Shown here piece by piece: positions 10,469 through 19,161 of a DNA stretch of 64,000 nucleotides. Origin of the DNA: CAWDBV01 sp963800705 (lineage in GTDB: Bacteria; Actinomycetota; Thermoleophilia; Solirubrobacterales; 70-9); contig CAWDBV010000005.1 of assembly GCA_963800705.1 (NCBI GenBank), positions 558,001 to 622,000 on the forward strand, in the 5' to 3' direction. Position numbers and translations under genes: made by a program. Positions within the stretch are counted from its first letter, which is position 1; every line of letters starts with the position of its first letter. Under the pieces are notes generated by a model. That model was given only the letters and a program-made list of their open reading frames with translations, made no database searches and was not told the origin of the DNA.

Positions 10469-10668
10469 TACTTGCCCCCGCCGAGCAGGGTCCTGACCCG
10501 CTTCTGGTCGGGCTTGGCGATCTCGACCGGGCGCTTGAAGCGCCGCTTGCGGGCGGGCGACTTCTTCTCGAGGATGTGGCTCGAGTAGGCGCGCCGTCCG
10601 CGCAGCTTGCCCTTCGCGGTCTTGCGGAACCGCTTCTTGGCACCGGAATGGGTCTTCATCTTCGGCAT
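10468..10668 (-). CDS. rpmI: 50S ribosomal protein L35
   Basis: A 66-residue, very basic protein that begins MPKMKTHSGAKKRFRKT, the standard L35 signature, and contains SSHILEKKSPARKRR. It is a late-assembly component of the 50S subunit. Position between infC and rplT is the conserved bacterial order. It is 23 bases from infC and overlaps rplT by one base. Confidence 0.97.
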   Translation of the reverse strand: MPKMKTHSGAKKRFRKTAKGKLRGRRAYSSHILEKKSPARKRRFKRPVEIAKPDQKRVRTLLGGGK

Positions 10669-10691
10669 CGAGCCGACTATTGAAGCAGAGA

Positions 10692-11258
10692 TCAGTCGGA
10701 GTTCTGGGCGCCGGCGGCGCGTGTGGGCGCGAGCAGCATGTGCATGTTGCGCCCCTCCTGCATCGGCCCGGTCTCCATCTCGGCGAGCTCGCCGAGGTCC
10801 CCGACGAGGCGCTCGAGCAGTGCCCGGCCGCGCTCGGGGTGCGAGTTCTCGCGGCCGCGGAACATGATCGTCACCTTGACCTTGTCGTGCTGGTTCAGGA
10901 ACCGCTCGACGTGGCCCTTCTTGGTCTCGTAGTCGTGGTCGGCGATCTTCGGGCGCAGCTTGATCTCGCGGACGTTGGTCTGCTGCTGGTGCTTGCGCGC
11001 CGCCTTCGCCTTCTGCTCGAGCTCGTACTTGTACTTCGAGTAGTCGAGGATCCGGCAGACCGGAGGTTTTGCGTCGGAGGCCACCTCGACCAGGTCGAGA
11101 TCGGCCTCCTGGGCCTTGGCCAGCGCGTCCGCCGTCTTCAGCACGCCGACCTGCTCGCCGTTCTCATCGATCAGCCGCACCTCGGCAACGCGGATGCGCT
11201 CGTTGGTGCGGGTCGGGTCGCGGTCAGGCGGCCTGCGGTCGAAGCGCGGGTTCGCCAC
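10692..11258 (-). CDS. infC: Translation initiation factor IF-3
   Basis: IF-3 binds the 30S subunit, keeps subunits apart and checks start-codon pairing. The 188-residue product shows RTNERIRVAEVRLIDENGEQ at the N-domain, DYSKYKYELEQKAKAARK in the linker, and the C-domain motif RPKIADHDYETKKGHVERFL. Start is GTG 11258, in the codon context usual for these high-GC genomes; rare codons such as ATT, common for infC elsewhere, are not needed. It heads the infC-rpmI-rplT operon. The promoter should lie in 11259-11413, shared divergently with the FG-GAP gene. Confidence 0.96.
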   Translation of the reverse strand: MANPRFDRRPPDRDPTRTNERIRVAEVRLIDENGEQVGVLKTADALAKAQEADLDLVEVASDAKPPVCRILDYSKYKYELEQKAKAARKHQQQTNVREIKLRPKIADHDYETKKGHVERFLNQHDKVKVTIMFRGRENSHPERGRALLERLVGDLGELAEMETGPMQEGRNMHMLLAPTRAAGAQNSD

Positions 11259-11413
11259 TAGTAAGAGAAGGGCGCTGCGATCAAATGGTGGAGGAGGTGG
11301 AGTTCAAGCCTGCGGACACGGGGCGCTCAGCGGCGCGGCGTCGTGATGTAGGTGCCCGGCATCTGCAGCCAGTATAGGTGAGACGGGCCCGAGATCTCTA
11401 GACTTTCGCGGCG

Positions 11414-13282
11414 ATGGGACAGGGACGACTTCTGGGGGTTGTCTGCGGGCTGGCTCTGCTGGCGGCGCCTGCAAGCGCGCTCGCCGGCAACGGCACCTTC
11501 GGCCCGGCAACCGACGCGACCGGCCACAACGTCTTCGACCGCGACGAAGCGAGCGCCGGCGACTTCAACAATGACGGCCATTTCGATCTCGTCACCGCCC
11601 ACGATGACATCGAAGCCTTCCTGGGATCCGCGAGCGGGGCGCTGACCAGCAGCTACACCGAGGCGGACGCGAGGACCGATCCCGCCGTCGGCGACTTCGA
11701 CGAGGACGGCGACGAGGACTTCGCTTTCACGCGCACTACCGCCGACCTGGTCCTGATCCGGCTCGGCGACGGTGACGGGACCTTCACGCCGGCGGCCAAC
11801 ATCGATCTCTCCGGAGGAGGCGACGACGTCAAGGGACCCGCGGCGGTCGGTGACTTCAACAACGACCGTCACGACGACCTCGCCTTCCCCGCCGAAAACG
11901 GAATCCGCATCCACCTTGGGGTCGGCAACGGGACCTTCGGCGCCGGCACCTACTCGGCCGGCAGCCAGTCGCTCCATCCGACGATCAATGAGGACATCGC
12001 GGTCCTCCACCTCAACATCGGCGGCAACGAAGACGTGATCACCTCCACCCAGGGCGGCTTCACGGTCTTCCGCGGGAACGGTGCCGGCGGCGTTAGCGAT
12101 GCAAGCACCTACGCCGGGGGAGATGCGGGCGCGGGAGATGGGGGCATCACGATCGCGGACTTCAACGCCGACGGAGACCCGGACGTCGCCCAGGTCGGGC
12201 GCTATGCGTTCACGGACTACGCCGTAATCCGACTCGGCGATGCCAACGGCAGCTTCGTTGGAGGGCTGCACACCGTGAACGTCCCCGCCCCGTTCCACAT
12301 GGCCAACGGCGGCGCGAGCGTCGGCGACTTCAACTCCGACGGGCGACCCGACCTGCTGATTCCGGTCAGCAACAGCTTCCTCACCGACGGCATCGGCGGG
12401 CAGCTGATCGCGCTAGGCAACGGCGACGGCACCTTCACCACCCCGGTGCCCGCCCCGGCCGACGACGCCGAGCAGTCCGACGCCGTGGTTGCGGACTTCA
12501 ACTCCGACGGCAGCCAAGACTGGGTCGCGAAGTACATGGCGTTCGGCAACGGCCCGGCGCTCGGCAGCGGCAACCTGCTCGCCAACGGGGACGCGGAAAG
12601 CGGCAGCGTCGCCGGATTGAATGTCGCCAGTACCCCGGCCGGGGCCGCGGCACTCACCGGCTGGGATGAGACCGTCCATTTCACCGCGGTCCGCTACGGC
12701 GTCCGCGGCGGCTTCCCGCGGCAGGTCGACGCGCCGGCCTGGGAGGGCGGCATGAACTTCTTCGCCGGCGGGCCGAATGCCAACGTGGCGGAGGCAGCGA
12801 ACCAGGAAGACCTCGCGATTCCGGCAAGCGCGGCCGCGATCGACGCGGGCCGTGCGACGGCGACGCTGCGCGGCGACCTCGGTGGCTTCGGCGAGGACGA
12901 CGACTCGATGCAGGTCCAGGCGACCTTCCGCGACGCAAATGACGCCCAGCTCGGAGTGCTGGCGATCGGCCCGGTCGACGCGAGCGACCGGCACGAGGTG
13001 ACGCAGTTGCTTCGCCGGGTCAGCTCAGAACCGGTTCCCGCCGGGGCGCGGACGATCGATGTCTCGATGATCGCCGTTCGTGCTGATGGCACCTACGGCG
13101 ACGCGTACGCCGACAACATCGGGCTGTTCGTTAACGTCGCGCCCGAGCCGCCGCCGGCCGGTCAGGCACCCGCCACGGTCGCCCCCGGCGCTGCGGCGCC
13201 CGCCTCCGGTACGGCCAAGAAGTGCAAGAAGGGCCGCAAGCTGAAGAAGGGCCGCTGCGTCAAGAAGAAGCGGAAGCGCTGA
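11414..13282 (+). CDS. Secreted FG-GAP/VCBS repeat protein with cationic C-x10-C tail
   Basis: A 622-residue exported protein of unknown role. A signal peptide covers about residues 1-25 (hydrophobic LLGVVCGLALLAAPASALA). At least six FG-GAP/VCBS blades follow, each with a DFNxDGxxD calcium loop, such as GDFNNDGHFDL, GDFDEDGDEDF and GDFNSDGRPDL, forming a beta-propeller (about 40-375). A second domain (about 395-590) looks like a beta-sandwich. The last 21 residues are almost all Lys/Arg with two cysteines ten residues apart. The same tail occurs on proteins ending at 40145 and 52734. Its 3' end overlaps the convergent thrS by 23 bases. Confidence 0.85.
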   Translation: MGQGRLLGVVCGLALLAAPASALAGNGTFGPATDATGHNVFDRDEASAGDFNNDGHFDLVTAHDDIEAFLGSASGALTSSYTEADARTDPAVGDFDEDGDEDFAFTRTTADLVLIRLGDGDGTFTPAANIDLSGGGDDVKGPAAVGDFNNDRHDDLAFPAENGIRIHLGVGNGTFGAGTYSAGSQSLHPTINEDIAVLHLNIGGNEDVITSTQGGFTVFRGNGAGGVSDASTYAGGDAGAGDGGITIADFNADGDPDVAQVGRYAFTDYAVIRLGDANGSFVGGLHTVNVPAPFHMANGGASVGDFNSDGRPDLLIPVSNSFLTDGIGGQLIALGNGDGTFTTPVPAPADDAEQSDAVVADFNSDGSQDWVAKYMAFGNGPALGSGNLLANGDAESGSVAGLNVASTPAGAAALTGWDETVHFTAVRYGVRGGFPRQVDAPAWEGGMNFFAGGPNANVAEAANQEDLAIPASAAAIDAGRATATLRGDLGGFGEDDDSMQVQATFRDANDAQLGVLAIGPVDASDRHEVTQLLRRVSSEPVPAGARTIDVSMIAVRADGTYGDAYADNIGLFVNVAPEPPPAGQAPATVAPGAAAPASGTAKKCKKGRKLKKGRCVKKKRKR

Positions 13283-15180
13283 GCACTCGCTCGGCGAACT
13301 CCGCCACGCTCAACTTCCCGACCTCGCCCTCTTCATGAGAGCGGACCGCGACCTGCTTCGCGTCAGCCTCCTCGTCGCCGACGACCAGCATGTACGGCAC
13401 CTTGGCGAGCTCGGCGTCACGGATCTTGCGGCCGACCGACTCGCCGCGGGTGTCCGATCGCACGCGCACCCCGGCCTCGCGCAGCTCATCGACCACTGAC
13501 GCCGCGTAGTCGTTGTGACGGTCGGCGACCGCGAGCACCAGCGCCTGGGTCGGCGCCAGCCAGAGCGGGAAGCGGCCCGCATAGTGCTCGGTGAGCACGC
13601 CGGCGAAACGCTCCATCGAGCCGAGCAGGGCGCGGTGGATCATCACCGGGCGGTGCTCGGCGTTGTCGGCACCGGTGTAGCTGAGCTCGAAGCGCTCGGG
13701 CATGAAGAAGTCGAGCTGGCAGGTGCCGCACTGCCACGAGCGCCCGAGCGCGTCGGTGACGTGGAAGTCGATCTTCGGGCCGTAGAAGGCGCCGTCGCCG
13801 GGGTTGAGCTGGTACTCGCGGTCCTGGCGTTCGAGCGCCTCGGTGCAGCGCAGTCTCGGCTTTCGCCCATTGCTCGTCGGTGCCGATCGACTTCTCGGGC
13901 CGGGTCGAGAGCTCGACCCGGACATCTTCGAATCCGAAGCGCTCGTAGAGCTCGTCGATCGCCTCGCAGATCGCCACCACCTCATCGGTGATCTGGTCCT
14001 CGGTGCAATAGACGTGGGCGTCGTCCTGGGTGAAGGAGCGGACCCGCAGCAGCCCGTGCAGGACACCCTCGAGCTCGTTGCGGAACACCTGCCCGAACTC
14101 AGCCAAACGAAGGGGTAGCTCGCGGTACGAGTGGCGGCCGGCGCCGAACGTGAGGCAGGCCCCCGGGCAGTTCATCGGCCGCAGCGCGTAGCGGCGCTCT
14201 CCCGCCTCGGTGAAGTACATGTTCTCGACGTAGTTCTCCCAGTGCCCGGAGCGGTGCCAGAGCTCCTCGTTCAGGACCTCGGGAGTGCGGATCTCCTCGT
14301 AGCCGCGGCGATCGAGCTGGGCCCGGACCTCGTCCTGGATCAGGCCGAGCAGCACGGTGCCCTCCGGGAGCCAGAACGGCATTCCCGGCGCCTCCTCGCG
14401 GAGCATGAAGAGGCCGAGCTGCGGCCCGAGCCGGCGGTGGTCGCGCGCCTTCGCCTCCTCGATCCGCTCGAGGTGCTCGGCGAGCTCCTTCTTGTCGAAG
14501 AACGCGGTGCCGTAGATCCGGGTCAGCATCTGGCGCGACTCGTCGCCGCGCCAGTAGGCGCCGGCGAGCGAGGTGAGCTTGAAGGCGCCGATCCTCTTCG
14601 TCGAGGGCCCGTGCGGGCCGCGGCAGAGGTCCTCGAAGGGGCCGTTGCGGTACAGCGAGACGGTCTCGACACCCTCGTCGCGGACCAGGTCCTCGATCAG
14701 CTCGACCTTGTAGTCCTGATTCTGGCCGCGGAAGATCTCGAGCGCCTCGGCGACCGGGACGTCGCGGCGCTCGAAGCTCTCGTCGGCCTTGACGTGCTCG
14801 GCCATCGCCTTCTCGATCTCGGCGAGGTCGTCCTCCCCGGGCGCCTCGCCCTCGGCGAACTCGAAGTCGTAGTAGAAGCCGTTCTCGATCGGGGGTCCGA
14901 TCGAGACCTTGGTGTTCGGCCAGCGGTCGAGGACGGCGGTGGCGAGCACGTGGGCGGCGTCGTGGCGGACGAGGTCGAGCGCGTCCTCGGAATCCGCGGT
15001 GACGATCTCGATCTCATCACCGTCGGCGAGCGGCGCATCGAGGTCGCGGATCTCGCCGCCGACCTTGATCGCGAGCGCGGCGCGGGCGAGCCCGGCGCCG
15101 ATCGCGGCAGCGGCATCGGCACCGGTGGCACCGTCGTCGAGCTCGAGCTCGGAGCCATCCGGGAGCTTGACCTTGGGCAC
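13260..15180 (-). CDS. thrS: Threonine-tRNA ligase (frameshifted)
   Basis: Threonyl-tRNA synthetase, about 639 residues after repair. Domains in order are an N-terminal TGS domain (1-60), the editing domain with HDAAHVLATAVL and YYDFEF, the class II core with MNCPGACLTFGAGRHSYRELP and GQVFRNE, and a C-terminal anticodon domain (LVLAVADRHNDYAASVVDEL). The zinc-site Cys lies in NCPG and later histidines in the HRALLGSMERF block. One extra base near 13842 separates WAKAETALH from EALERQDREYQLNPGDG. Both halves are intact, so a sequence error is likely. It converges with the FG-GAP gene. Confidence 0.95.
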
Positions 15181-15183
15181 GGC

Positions 15184-15945
15184 CTACAGCCCCGGCAGGT
15201 GCCGCATCTCGTATCCGGCGGGGTAGGCATCTAGCGGCTGCCAGCGTGGCCCGGTGCCGTTCTGGTTGCCGACCGTGTCCCAGCGCAGCCCGCCGACAAC
15301 GGCGTAGACGTGGCTGCCCTTGGCGTAGACCGTGAGCCAGCGGCCGCGGCCCGGCTCGCCCCATCCGGCCAGCTCGCCCGAGGTGGCGGGCCGGTTGATC
15401 AGGCCCGCACCGGCGAGCGCATAGCTGACCGCGCCCGAGCAGTCGTAGCCGCGCGAGCGAAACGAAGCATGGCCTCCGCCCCACAGGTAGGGCTGGCCGA
15501 CGATGGAGTTGGCGGCGCTGACGACGTTCTGGATCTGGGGCGGCGCGCCGGGTGGCGCGATCGCCGTGTCGCCGAGCAGCAGGGCGGCGTCGCCCTCGTC
15601 GGTGCCATCGGGGAGATGGGTCTTGGCGCCGATGCGGCGGCGCTCGGAAGCCGGGCGCGGCTCATAGGAGCCGTTGCTGCCCGCCGACGCCGGCGGGATC
15701 GTGGTCGGGTCCTGCTTGACGCGCCGGCGCAACTCGGCAGCCTTGCGTTCGGCCGCGAGGACCTCCGCGTCGGTCTGCGGCACTGCGGCCGCGGCCGCCT
15801 CCTCGGGCGGCAGCGGCAGCGGGTTCGCCTCCGCCTGCGCGACCTTCGCCGGCGAGTCGTCGTCGCCGAACACGGCGGAGATCGCCCAGGCGCCCGCACC
15901 GGTCAGGGCAATGCAGCAGACGGCTATCCCGATCTTCCTGCTCAC
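15184..15945 (-). CDS. NlpC/P60-type wall peptidase, membrane-anchored
   Basis: A 253-residue exported protein with a C-terminal NlpC/P60-like cysteine peptidase domain, expected to cut peptidoglycan stem peptides. An N-terminal hydrophobic helix (about 5-26) serves as signal or anchor, followed by a charged linker (30-140). Cys169 in RGYDCSGAVSYAL and His212 in KGSHVYAVVGG form the catalytic pair, preceded by PYLWGGGH. The GTG at 15945 was chosen because it places the hydrophobic helix at the N-terminus; an upstream frame start would overlap the divergent M23 promoter. It lies 3 bases after thrS on the same strand. Confidence 0.82.
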   Translation of the reverse strand: MSRKIGIAVCCIALTGAGAWAISAVFGDDDSPAKVAQAEANPLPLPPEEAAAAAVPQTDAEVLAAERKAAELRRRVKQDPTTIPPASAGSNGSYEPRPASERRRIGAKTHLPDGTDEGDAALLLGDTAIAPPGAPPQIQNVVSAANSIVGQPYLWGGGHASFRSRGYDCSGAVSYALAGAGLINRPATSGELAGWGEPGRGRWLTVYAKGSHVYAVVGGLRWDTVGNQNGTGPRWQPLDAYPAGYEMRHLPGL

Positions 15946-16015
15946 GCCGACGATCCTAGGGAACGCATCCGGCACAAACGCTTGCGAGCGCAACACGCGG
16001 GGAAGGAGTGTGTTC

Positions 16016-16960
16016 GTGGAAGACCGAAAGAGGGAGTGCACGATTCACCTGAACCGACGCACAACCCCTATTACGAGCGGGCCGGCTTTCCCCGCCCGCG
16101 TCGCGATCGTGATGGTCGCGGGGATCGTCCTCTGCCTGATCGGGCTCGGTGCCCAGCAGGCCCAGGCCGAGCGGCAGGGCGCCAACGAGGGCGGGCGCAT
16201 CCCTGATCTGACCCGGCATCCCGGCAGGGCAAGCGCCGCCGGGCTGCCCCCCCACGTTCGCGCCCAGCTCGCCCGCAAGCGCAAGCCCCGGTATCGCTAC
16301 GGCGCGCGCCTGATGCGGAGCGGAATGACCGGGCCAGACATCCGGATGCTGCAGGGCTTCCTCAACAAGCTGCAGATGACGACCGGCGTCGACGGCGCCT
16401 TCGGCCCCGGGACACGGCGGGCGGTGAAGGGGGTCGAGCGCCAGCGCACCTGGCCGATCGACGGCGTCGTGCAGCGCGCGCAGGCGAAGAAGATTCGCGC
16501 CGCGGCGGCCAAGGTGCAGCCGCCGGTGCCCGGCGATCACGTCTTCCCGGTCCCCGGGGCACACAGCTTCGGCGGCACGGGCTCGTTGTTCGGCGCCGAC
16601 CGGGGCGATCACATCCACCAGGGCCAGGACGTCGCCGCTGCCTGCGGGAGCCAGATGGTCGCCGCGCAGGGCGGGATCGTGCTCGTCAACTCCTACCAGG
16701 CCAGCGGCGCCGGCTTTTACACCGTGATCCGGGGCGCGCTCAGCGGCCAGGACTACGTCTACATGCACCTCGCCTCGCCGGCGATCCCGATCGTCGGACT
16801 CGTGGTCAGCACCGGGCAGTGGATCGGCAACGTCGGCTCGACCGGCTCGGCGACGGGCTGCCACCTGCACTTCGAGCTCTGGACCGCGCCCGGCTGGCGC
16901 GCGGGCGGCGCACCCTACGATCCTCTCCCGTCCCTGCTGGCCTGGGACGCTTACTCGTAG
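16016..16960 (+). CDS. Peptidoglycan-binding M23 metallopeptidase
   Basis: A 314-residue secreted or membrane-tethered endopeptidase of the LytM/lysostaphin family. A transmembrane or signal segment lies at about 28-46. A PG_binding_1-like domain spans about 95-160 (GPDIRMLQGFLNKLQMTTGVDGAFG). The M23 domain (about 172-305) has zinc ligands His201 and Asp205 in HIHQGQD, and His283/His285 in CHLHFE, with His251 as a likely catalytic partner. GTG 16016 has a strong Shine-Dalgarno (GGAAGGAG at 16001-16008) seven bases upstream. It diverges from the NlpC/P60 gene, so the pair may share regulation. tRNA-Val follows by 13 bases. Confidence 0.87.
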   Translation: MEDRKRECTIHLNRRTTPITSGPAFPARVAIVMVAGIVLCLIGLGAQQAQAERQGANEGGRIPDLTRHPGRASAAGLPPHVRAQLARKRKPRYRYGARLMRSGMTGPDIRMLQGFLNKLQMTTGVDGAFGPGTRRAVKGVERQRTWPIDGVVQRAQAKKIRAAAAKVQPPVPGDHVFPVPGAHSFGGTGSLFGADRGDHIHQGQDVAAACGSQMVAAQGGIVLVNSYQASGAGFYTVIRGALSGQDYVYMHLASPAIPIVGLVVSTGQWIGNVGSTGSATGCHLHFELWTAPGWRAGGAPYDPLPSLLAWDAYS

Positions 16961-16973
16961 AATTCAGAACCCC

Positions 16974-17046
16974 GGGCGTATAGCTCAGTTGGGAGAGCGC
17001 CGCCTCGACAAGGCGGAGGTCACTGGTTCGAGCCCAGTTACGCCCA
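16974..17046 (+). tRNA. tRNA-Val (GAC)
   Basis: A complete cloverleaf is visible. The acceptor GGGCGTA pairs with TACGCCC, the D stem is GCTC/GAGC, the anticodon stem is CCGCC/GGCGG with loop TCGACAA (anticodon GAC), and the T stem is ACTGG/CCAGT with loop TTCGAGC. The discriminator is A. No CCA is encoded. Confidence 0.96.
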
Positions 17047-17152
17047 TCGACTCGAATGCCGTCTGCTTCAACCGGGGTATCCCGCGCGCAGCGATGAGTT
17101 CGGCCGGCTCCGGCCGTCTTAGGGACAAAGCTCGACTCAAGGAGGAGACCTG

Positions 17153-17801
17153 ATGGGAAAGCTCAGATTCCAGCTATCGATGTCGCTCGACGGCTACGTC
17201 GCTGGACCGAACCAGAGCGAGGAGGAGCCGCTCGGCGAGGGCGGCGAGGACCTTCACGAGTGGATGTTCAAGCTCAAGGCGTGGCAGGAGGCGCACGGCA
17301 GGGAAGGCGGTGAGGTCAACGAATCGAGCCCGATCGTCGAGGAGCTCGACGAAGGGCTACGGCGCGATGATCATGGGGCGAAAGATGTTCGGCCCGATCG
17401 GCGGCGGCGACTGGGGCGACGGGTCGTGGACCGGATGGTGGGGCGATGACCCGCCGTACCACGCCCCTGTCTACGTCCTCACCCACCACGCCCGCGAGCC
17501 GGTCGAGATGGAGGGCGGGACGACGTTCCACTTCGTCACCGACGGGATCACCTCAGCGCTCGAGCAGGCGCGCGATGCGGCAGGTGATGCCGACGTCCAG
17601 ATCGCCGGTGGCGCGAACACCGTCCAGCAGTACCTCGCCGCGGGCCTGGTCGACGAGATCAACATCAACGTCTCGCCGATCTTCCTCGGGGCAGGCGAGC
17701 GGCTGTTCGACAACCTCGACGGCACCGACCTGAAGCTCGAGCAGGCCCGGGTAGTCGGCGCGCCCGGCGCCACCCACCTCCAGTACCGCGTCGTGCGCTG
17801 A
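17153..17801 (+). CDS. Dihydrofolate reductase / RibD C-terminal family protein (frameshifted)
   Basis: A small reductase-fold protein of about 215 residues, similar to RibD C-terminal domain proteins that bind NADPH; substrate unknown. The N-terminus MGKLRFQLSMSLDGYVAGP and the later MGRKMFGP, IAGGANTVQQYLAAGLVDEI and SPIFLGAGERLFD are family signatures. The frame breaks near 17357, where one extra base separates VEELDEG from YGAMIMGRKMFG. A strong ribosome-binding site (AAGGAGGAG) lies six bases before the ATG. A second family member without a break is at 32102. It probably has its own promoter downstream of tRNA-Val. Confidence 0.8.
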
Positions 17802-17865
17802 GTGGCCGCGTCAGCGCCCGTTCGTGAGCGTCCCTTCACCAGAGCTATCGCGCAAGGTTTTTCCC

Positions 17866-18031
17866 GTGTACGCGGTTCGACTGCAACTTTTGAGGAGGGC
17901 TGGTGTTAAGTTTTGCTGAGACACGGTCGAATCATGACCGTGAGACTTGAAGGACTGACGGGCCAGTGAGTTCTCCGGATCCCTGGTGGCACGTCCTTTA
18001 CGGAGTCGAGGGCCCCGCAAGGGGCCCTTTT
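17866..18031 (+). ncRNA. Possible structured small RNA ending at a terminator
   Basis: This gene-free stretch between the RibD-like gene and tRNA-Cys holds a strong hairpin (CACGGTC, loop GAATCAT, GACCGTG at about 17921-17941), flanking complementary pieces (GGCTGG with CCAGT; GCCAG with CTGGTGGC), and ends in a terminator with a T tract at 18031. No open frame of note is present. The 5' end is a guess and no clear promoter was found. It could instead be the long 3' untranslated region of the upstream gene. It does not match tmRNA, SRP RNA or RNase P RNA as far as can be seen. Confidence 0.3.
18010..18031 (+). terminator. Rho-independent terminator
   Basis: A seven-base-pair GC stem GGGCCCC / GGGGCCC with a GCAA tetraloop is followed by TTTT on the plus strand. 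There is no T tract on the minus strand, so it serves plus-strand transcription from the RibD-like gene or a small RNA. Confidence 0.75.
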
Positions 18032-18054
18032 CCGTTCCGTAGGGGTGAGGCGAG

Positions 18055-18125
18055 AGGCGCCTGCCGGAATCGAACCGGCGTAAACGGCTTTGCAGGCCGC
18101 TGCGTAACCACTCCGCCAAGGCGCC
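18055..18125 (-). tRNA. tRNA-Cys (GCA)
   Basis: On the minus strand the acceptor GGCGCCT pairs with AGGCGCC, the anticodon loop CTGCAAA gives anticodon GCA, and the T loop is TTCGATT. The discriminator is U, as expected for tRNA-Cys. Length is 71 bases. It follows tRNA-Gly on the same strand with a hairpin between them. Confidence 0.95.
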
Positions 18126-18148
18126 GCGAAAGCAAGCCTAACGACGCG

Positions 18149-18173
18149 AAACGCCCCCAGACCGGGGGCGTTT
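18149..18173. terminator. Inter-tRNA hairpin, possible bidirectional terminator
   Basis: The palindrome CGCCCCC, loop AGAC, CGGGGGCG has three T residues on the plus strand side and TTTCG on the minus side. Placed between tRNA-Gly and tRNA-Cys, it may stop read-through or act as a processing signal. The short T tract makes termination uncertain. Confidence 0.45.
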
Positions 18174-18177
18174 CGAG

Positions 18178-18251
18178 AGCGGCTGATGGGATTCGAACCC
18201 ACGACCTTCTGCATGGCAAGCAGACGCTCTAGCCAGCTGAGCTACAGCCGC
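18178..18251 (-). tRNA. tRNA-Gly (GCC)
   Basis: On the minus strand the acceptor GCGGCTG pairs with CAGCCGC. The D arm is GTAGCTCAGCTGGCTAGAGC, the anticodon stem is TCTGC/GCAGA with loop TTGCCAT (anticodon GCC), and the T loop is TTCGAAT. Length is 74 bases. It is 14 bases after the RNase H-like gene. Confidence 0.95.
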
Positions 18252-18265
18252 GCGAGCGGGGAAGT

Positions 18266-18661
18266 CTAGCCGTCCAGGGCCTCGTTGACGAGCGCGTCGG
18301 CGGCCTCGTTCTGCTCGCGCGGAACGCTTCTGATCGACCACTTCTTGAAGCCGCGCAGCTCGTCGAGGACCTTTGTGTGCAGGGGGCGCAGGTCGTCCTT
18401 CTTCACCTTGTAGTCACCCTTCACCTGGCGCACGATCAGCTCCGAGTCGCCGATCAGCTCGACCTCGTCGGCGCCGAGCTCGCGCGCGAGCTCGATCCCG
18501 AGCAGCAGCGCCCGGTACTCGGCGACGTTGTTGGTCGCGACGCCGATCGTCTCGCTGCGGTCGGTGAGCTCGCCACCCTTCGCGTCGCTGGCGACCGCGG
18601 CGATCGCCGCCGGGCCCGGGTTGCCCCTCGAGCCGCCGTCCACATTCACCGTCACCTTCAC
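18266..18661 (-). CDS. RNase HI-like protein
   Basis: A 131-residue RNase H-fold protein of the plant/archaeal-like RNase HI group (reverse transcriptase-like). The catalytic acidic set is visible: Asp8 in NVDGGSRGNPGP, Glu48 in NNVAEYRAL, Asp72 in GDSELIVRQ, and Asp122 in NEAADALVN. It likely cleaves RNA of RNA-DNA hybrids. The GTG at 18661 fits the family N-terminus; a longer frame overlaps the 14-residue ORF region. It lies directly upstream of tRNA-Gly on the same strand. Confidence 0.85.
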   Translation of the reverse strand: MKVTVNVDGGSRGNPGPAAIAAVASDAKGGELTDRSETIGVATNNVAEYRALLLGIELARELGADEVELIGDSELIVRQVKGDYKVKKDDLRPLHTKVLDELRGFKKWSIRSVPREQNEAADALVNEALDG

Positions 18662-18710
18662 GCGCGAGACGGTACCGTGTGAAGTCCACCCCAGGGACAA
18701 GGAGGAGCGA

Positions 18711-18755
18711 ATGCGTCGGTCGGTGATCAACGTCCGCGCCAACCTGCTCAACTAG
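18711..18755 (+). CDS. 14-residue small ORF with strong ribosome-binding site
   Basis: The peptide MRRSVINVRANLLN is preceded by ACAAGGAGGAGCG, a near-perfect Shine-Dalgarno about five bases before the ATG. It is the only plus-strand translation signal between two minus-strand genes (RNase H-like and glyoxalase), so it does not lead into a downstream gene. It could be a free-standing small protein, a decoy, or a chance site. No family is recognised. Its basic N-terminus and lack of Cys or Trp give no clue to leader-peptide function. Confidence 0.4.
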   Translation: MRRSVINVRANLLN

Positions 18756-18773
18756 CGCAGCTTCAGGCAGCCC

Positions 18774-19154
18774 TCACGAGGACTCGAGCAGCTCGATCCG
18801 GTAGCCGTCGGGGTCGCGGACGAAGCAGAGCCGCGACCCCCCCTCGCGGACGCTGTACGGCGGCTTCTCGGGCTCGATCCCCTTCGCCGAGAGCTTCTCG
18901 AGCGTCTTGTCGAGGTCGTCGGCCGTGATCGCGATGTGGCCGTAGCCGCTGCCGATCTCATACGAATCGACGCCGAAGTTGTAGGTGAGCTCGAGCCGCG
19001 GCTTGTCGCCGTCGCCGGGCAGGTTCATGAACACGTTGACCGCCTCGTCCTTGATCGGGACGCGGCCGATCTCTTCGAATCCCAGCGCCTCATAAAACTC
19101 GATCGAGCGATCGATGTCGCCGATCCGGTAGCAGGTGTGGATCAGCTCGCTCAA
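18774..19154 (-). CDS. Glyoxalase I / VOC family lactoylglutathione lyase
   Basis: A 126-residue vicinal-oxygen-chelate protein that isomerises methylglyoxal-thiol adducts. The four metal ligands of glyoxalase I are in place: His6, Glu55 in RLELTYN, His73 in GYGHIAI and Glu121 in YRIELLE. Actinobacteria usually lack glutathione, so the thiol could be mycothiol or another compound; this is inference. It is 7 bases after the EF-G-like gene on the same strand. Confidence 0.9.
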   Translation of the reverse strand: MSELIHTCYRIGDIDRSIEFYEALGFEEIGRVPIKDEAVNVFMNLPGDGDKPRLELTYNFGVDSYEIGSGYGHIAITADDLDKTLEKLSAKGIEPEKPPYSVREGGSRLCFVRDPDGYRIELLESS

Positions 19155-19161
19155 GGCGTGC

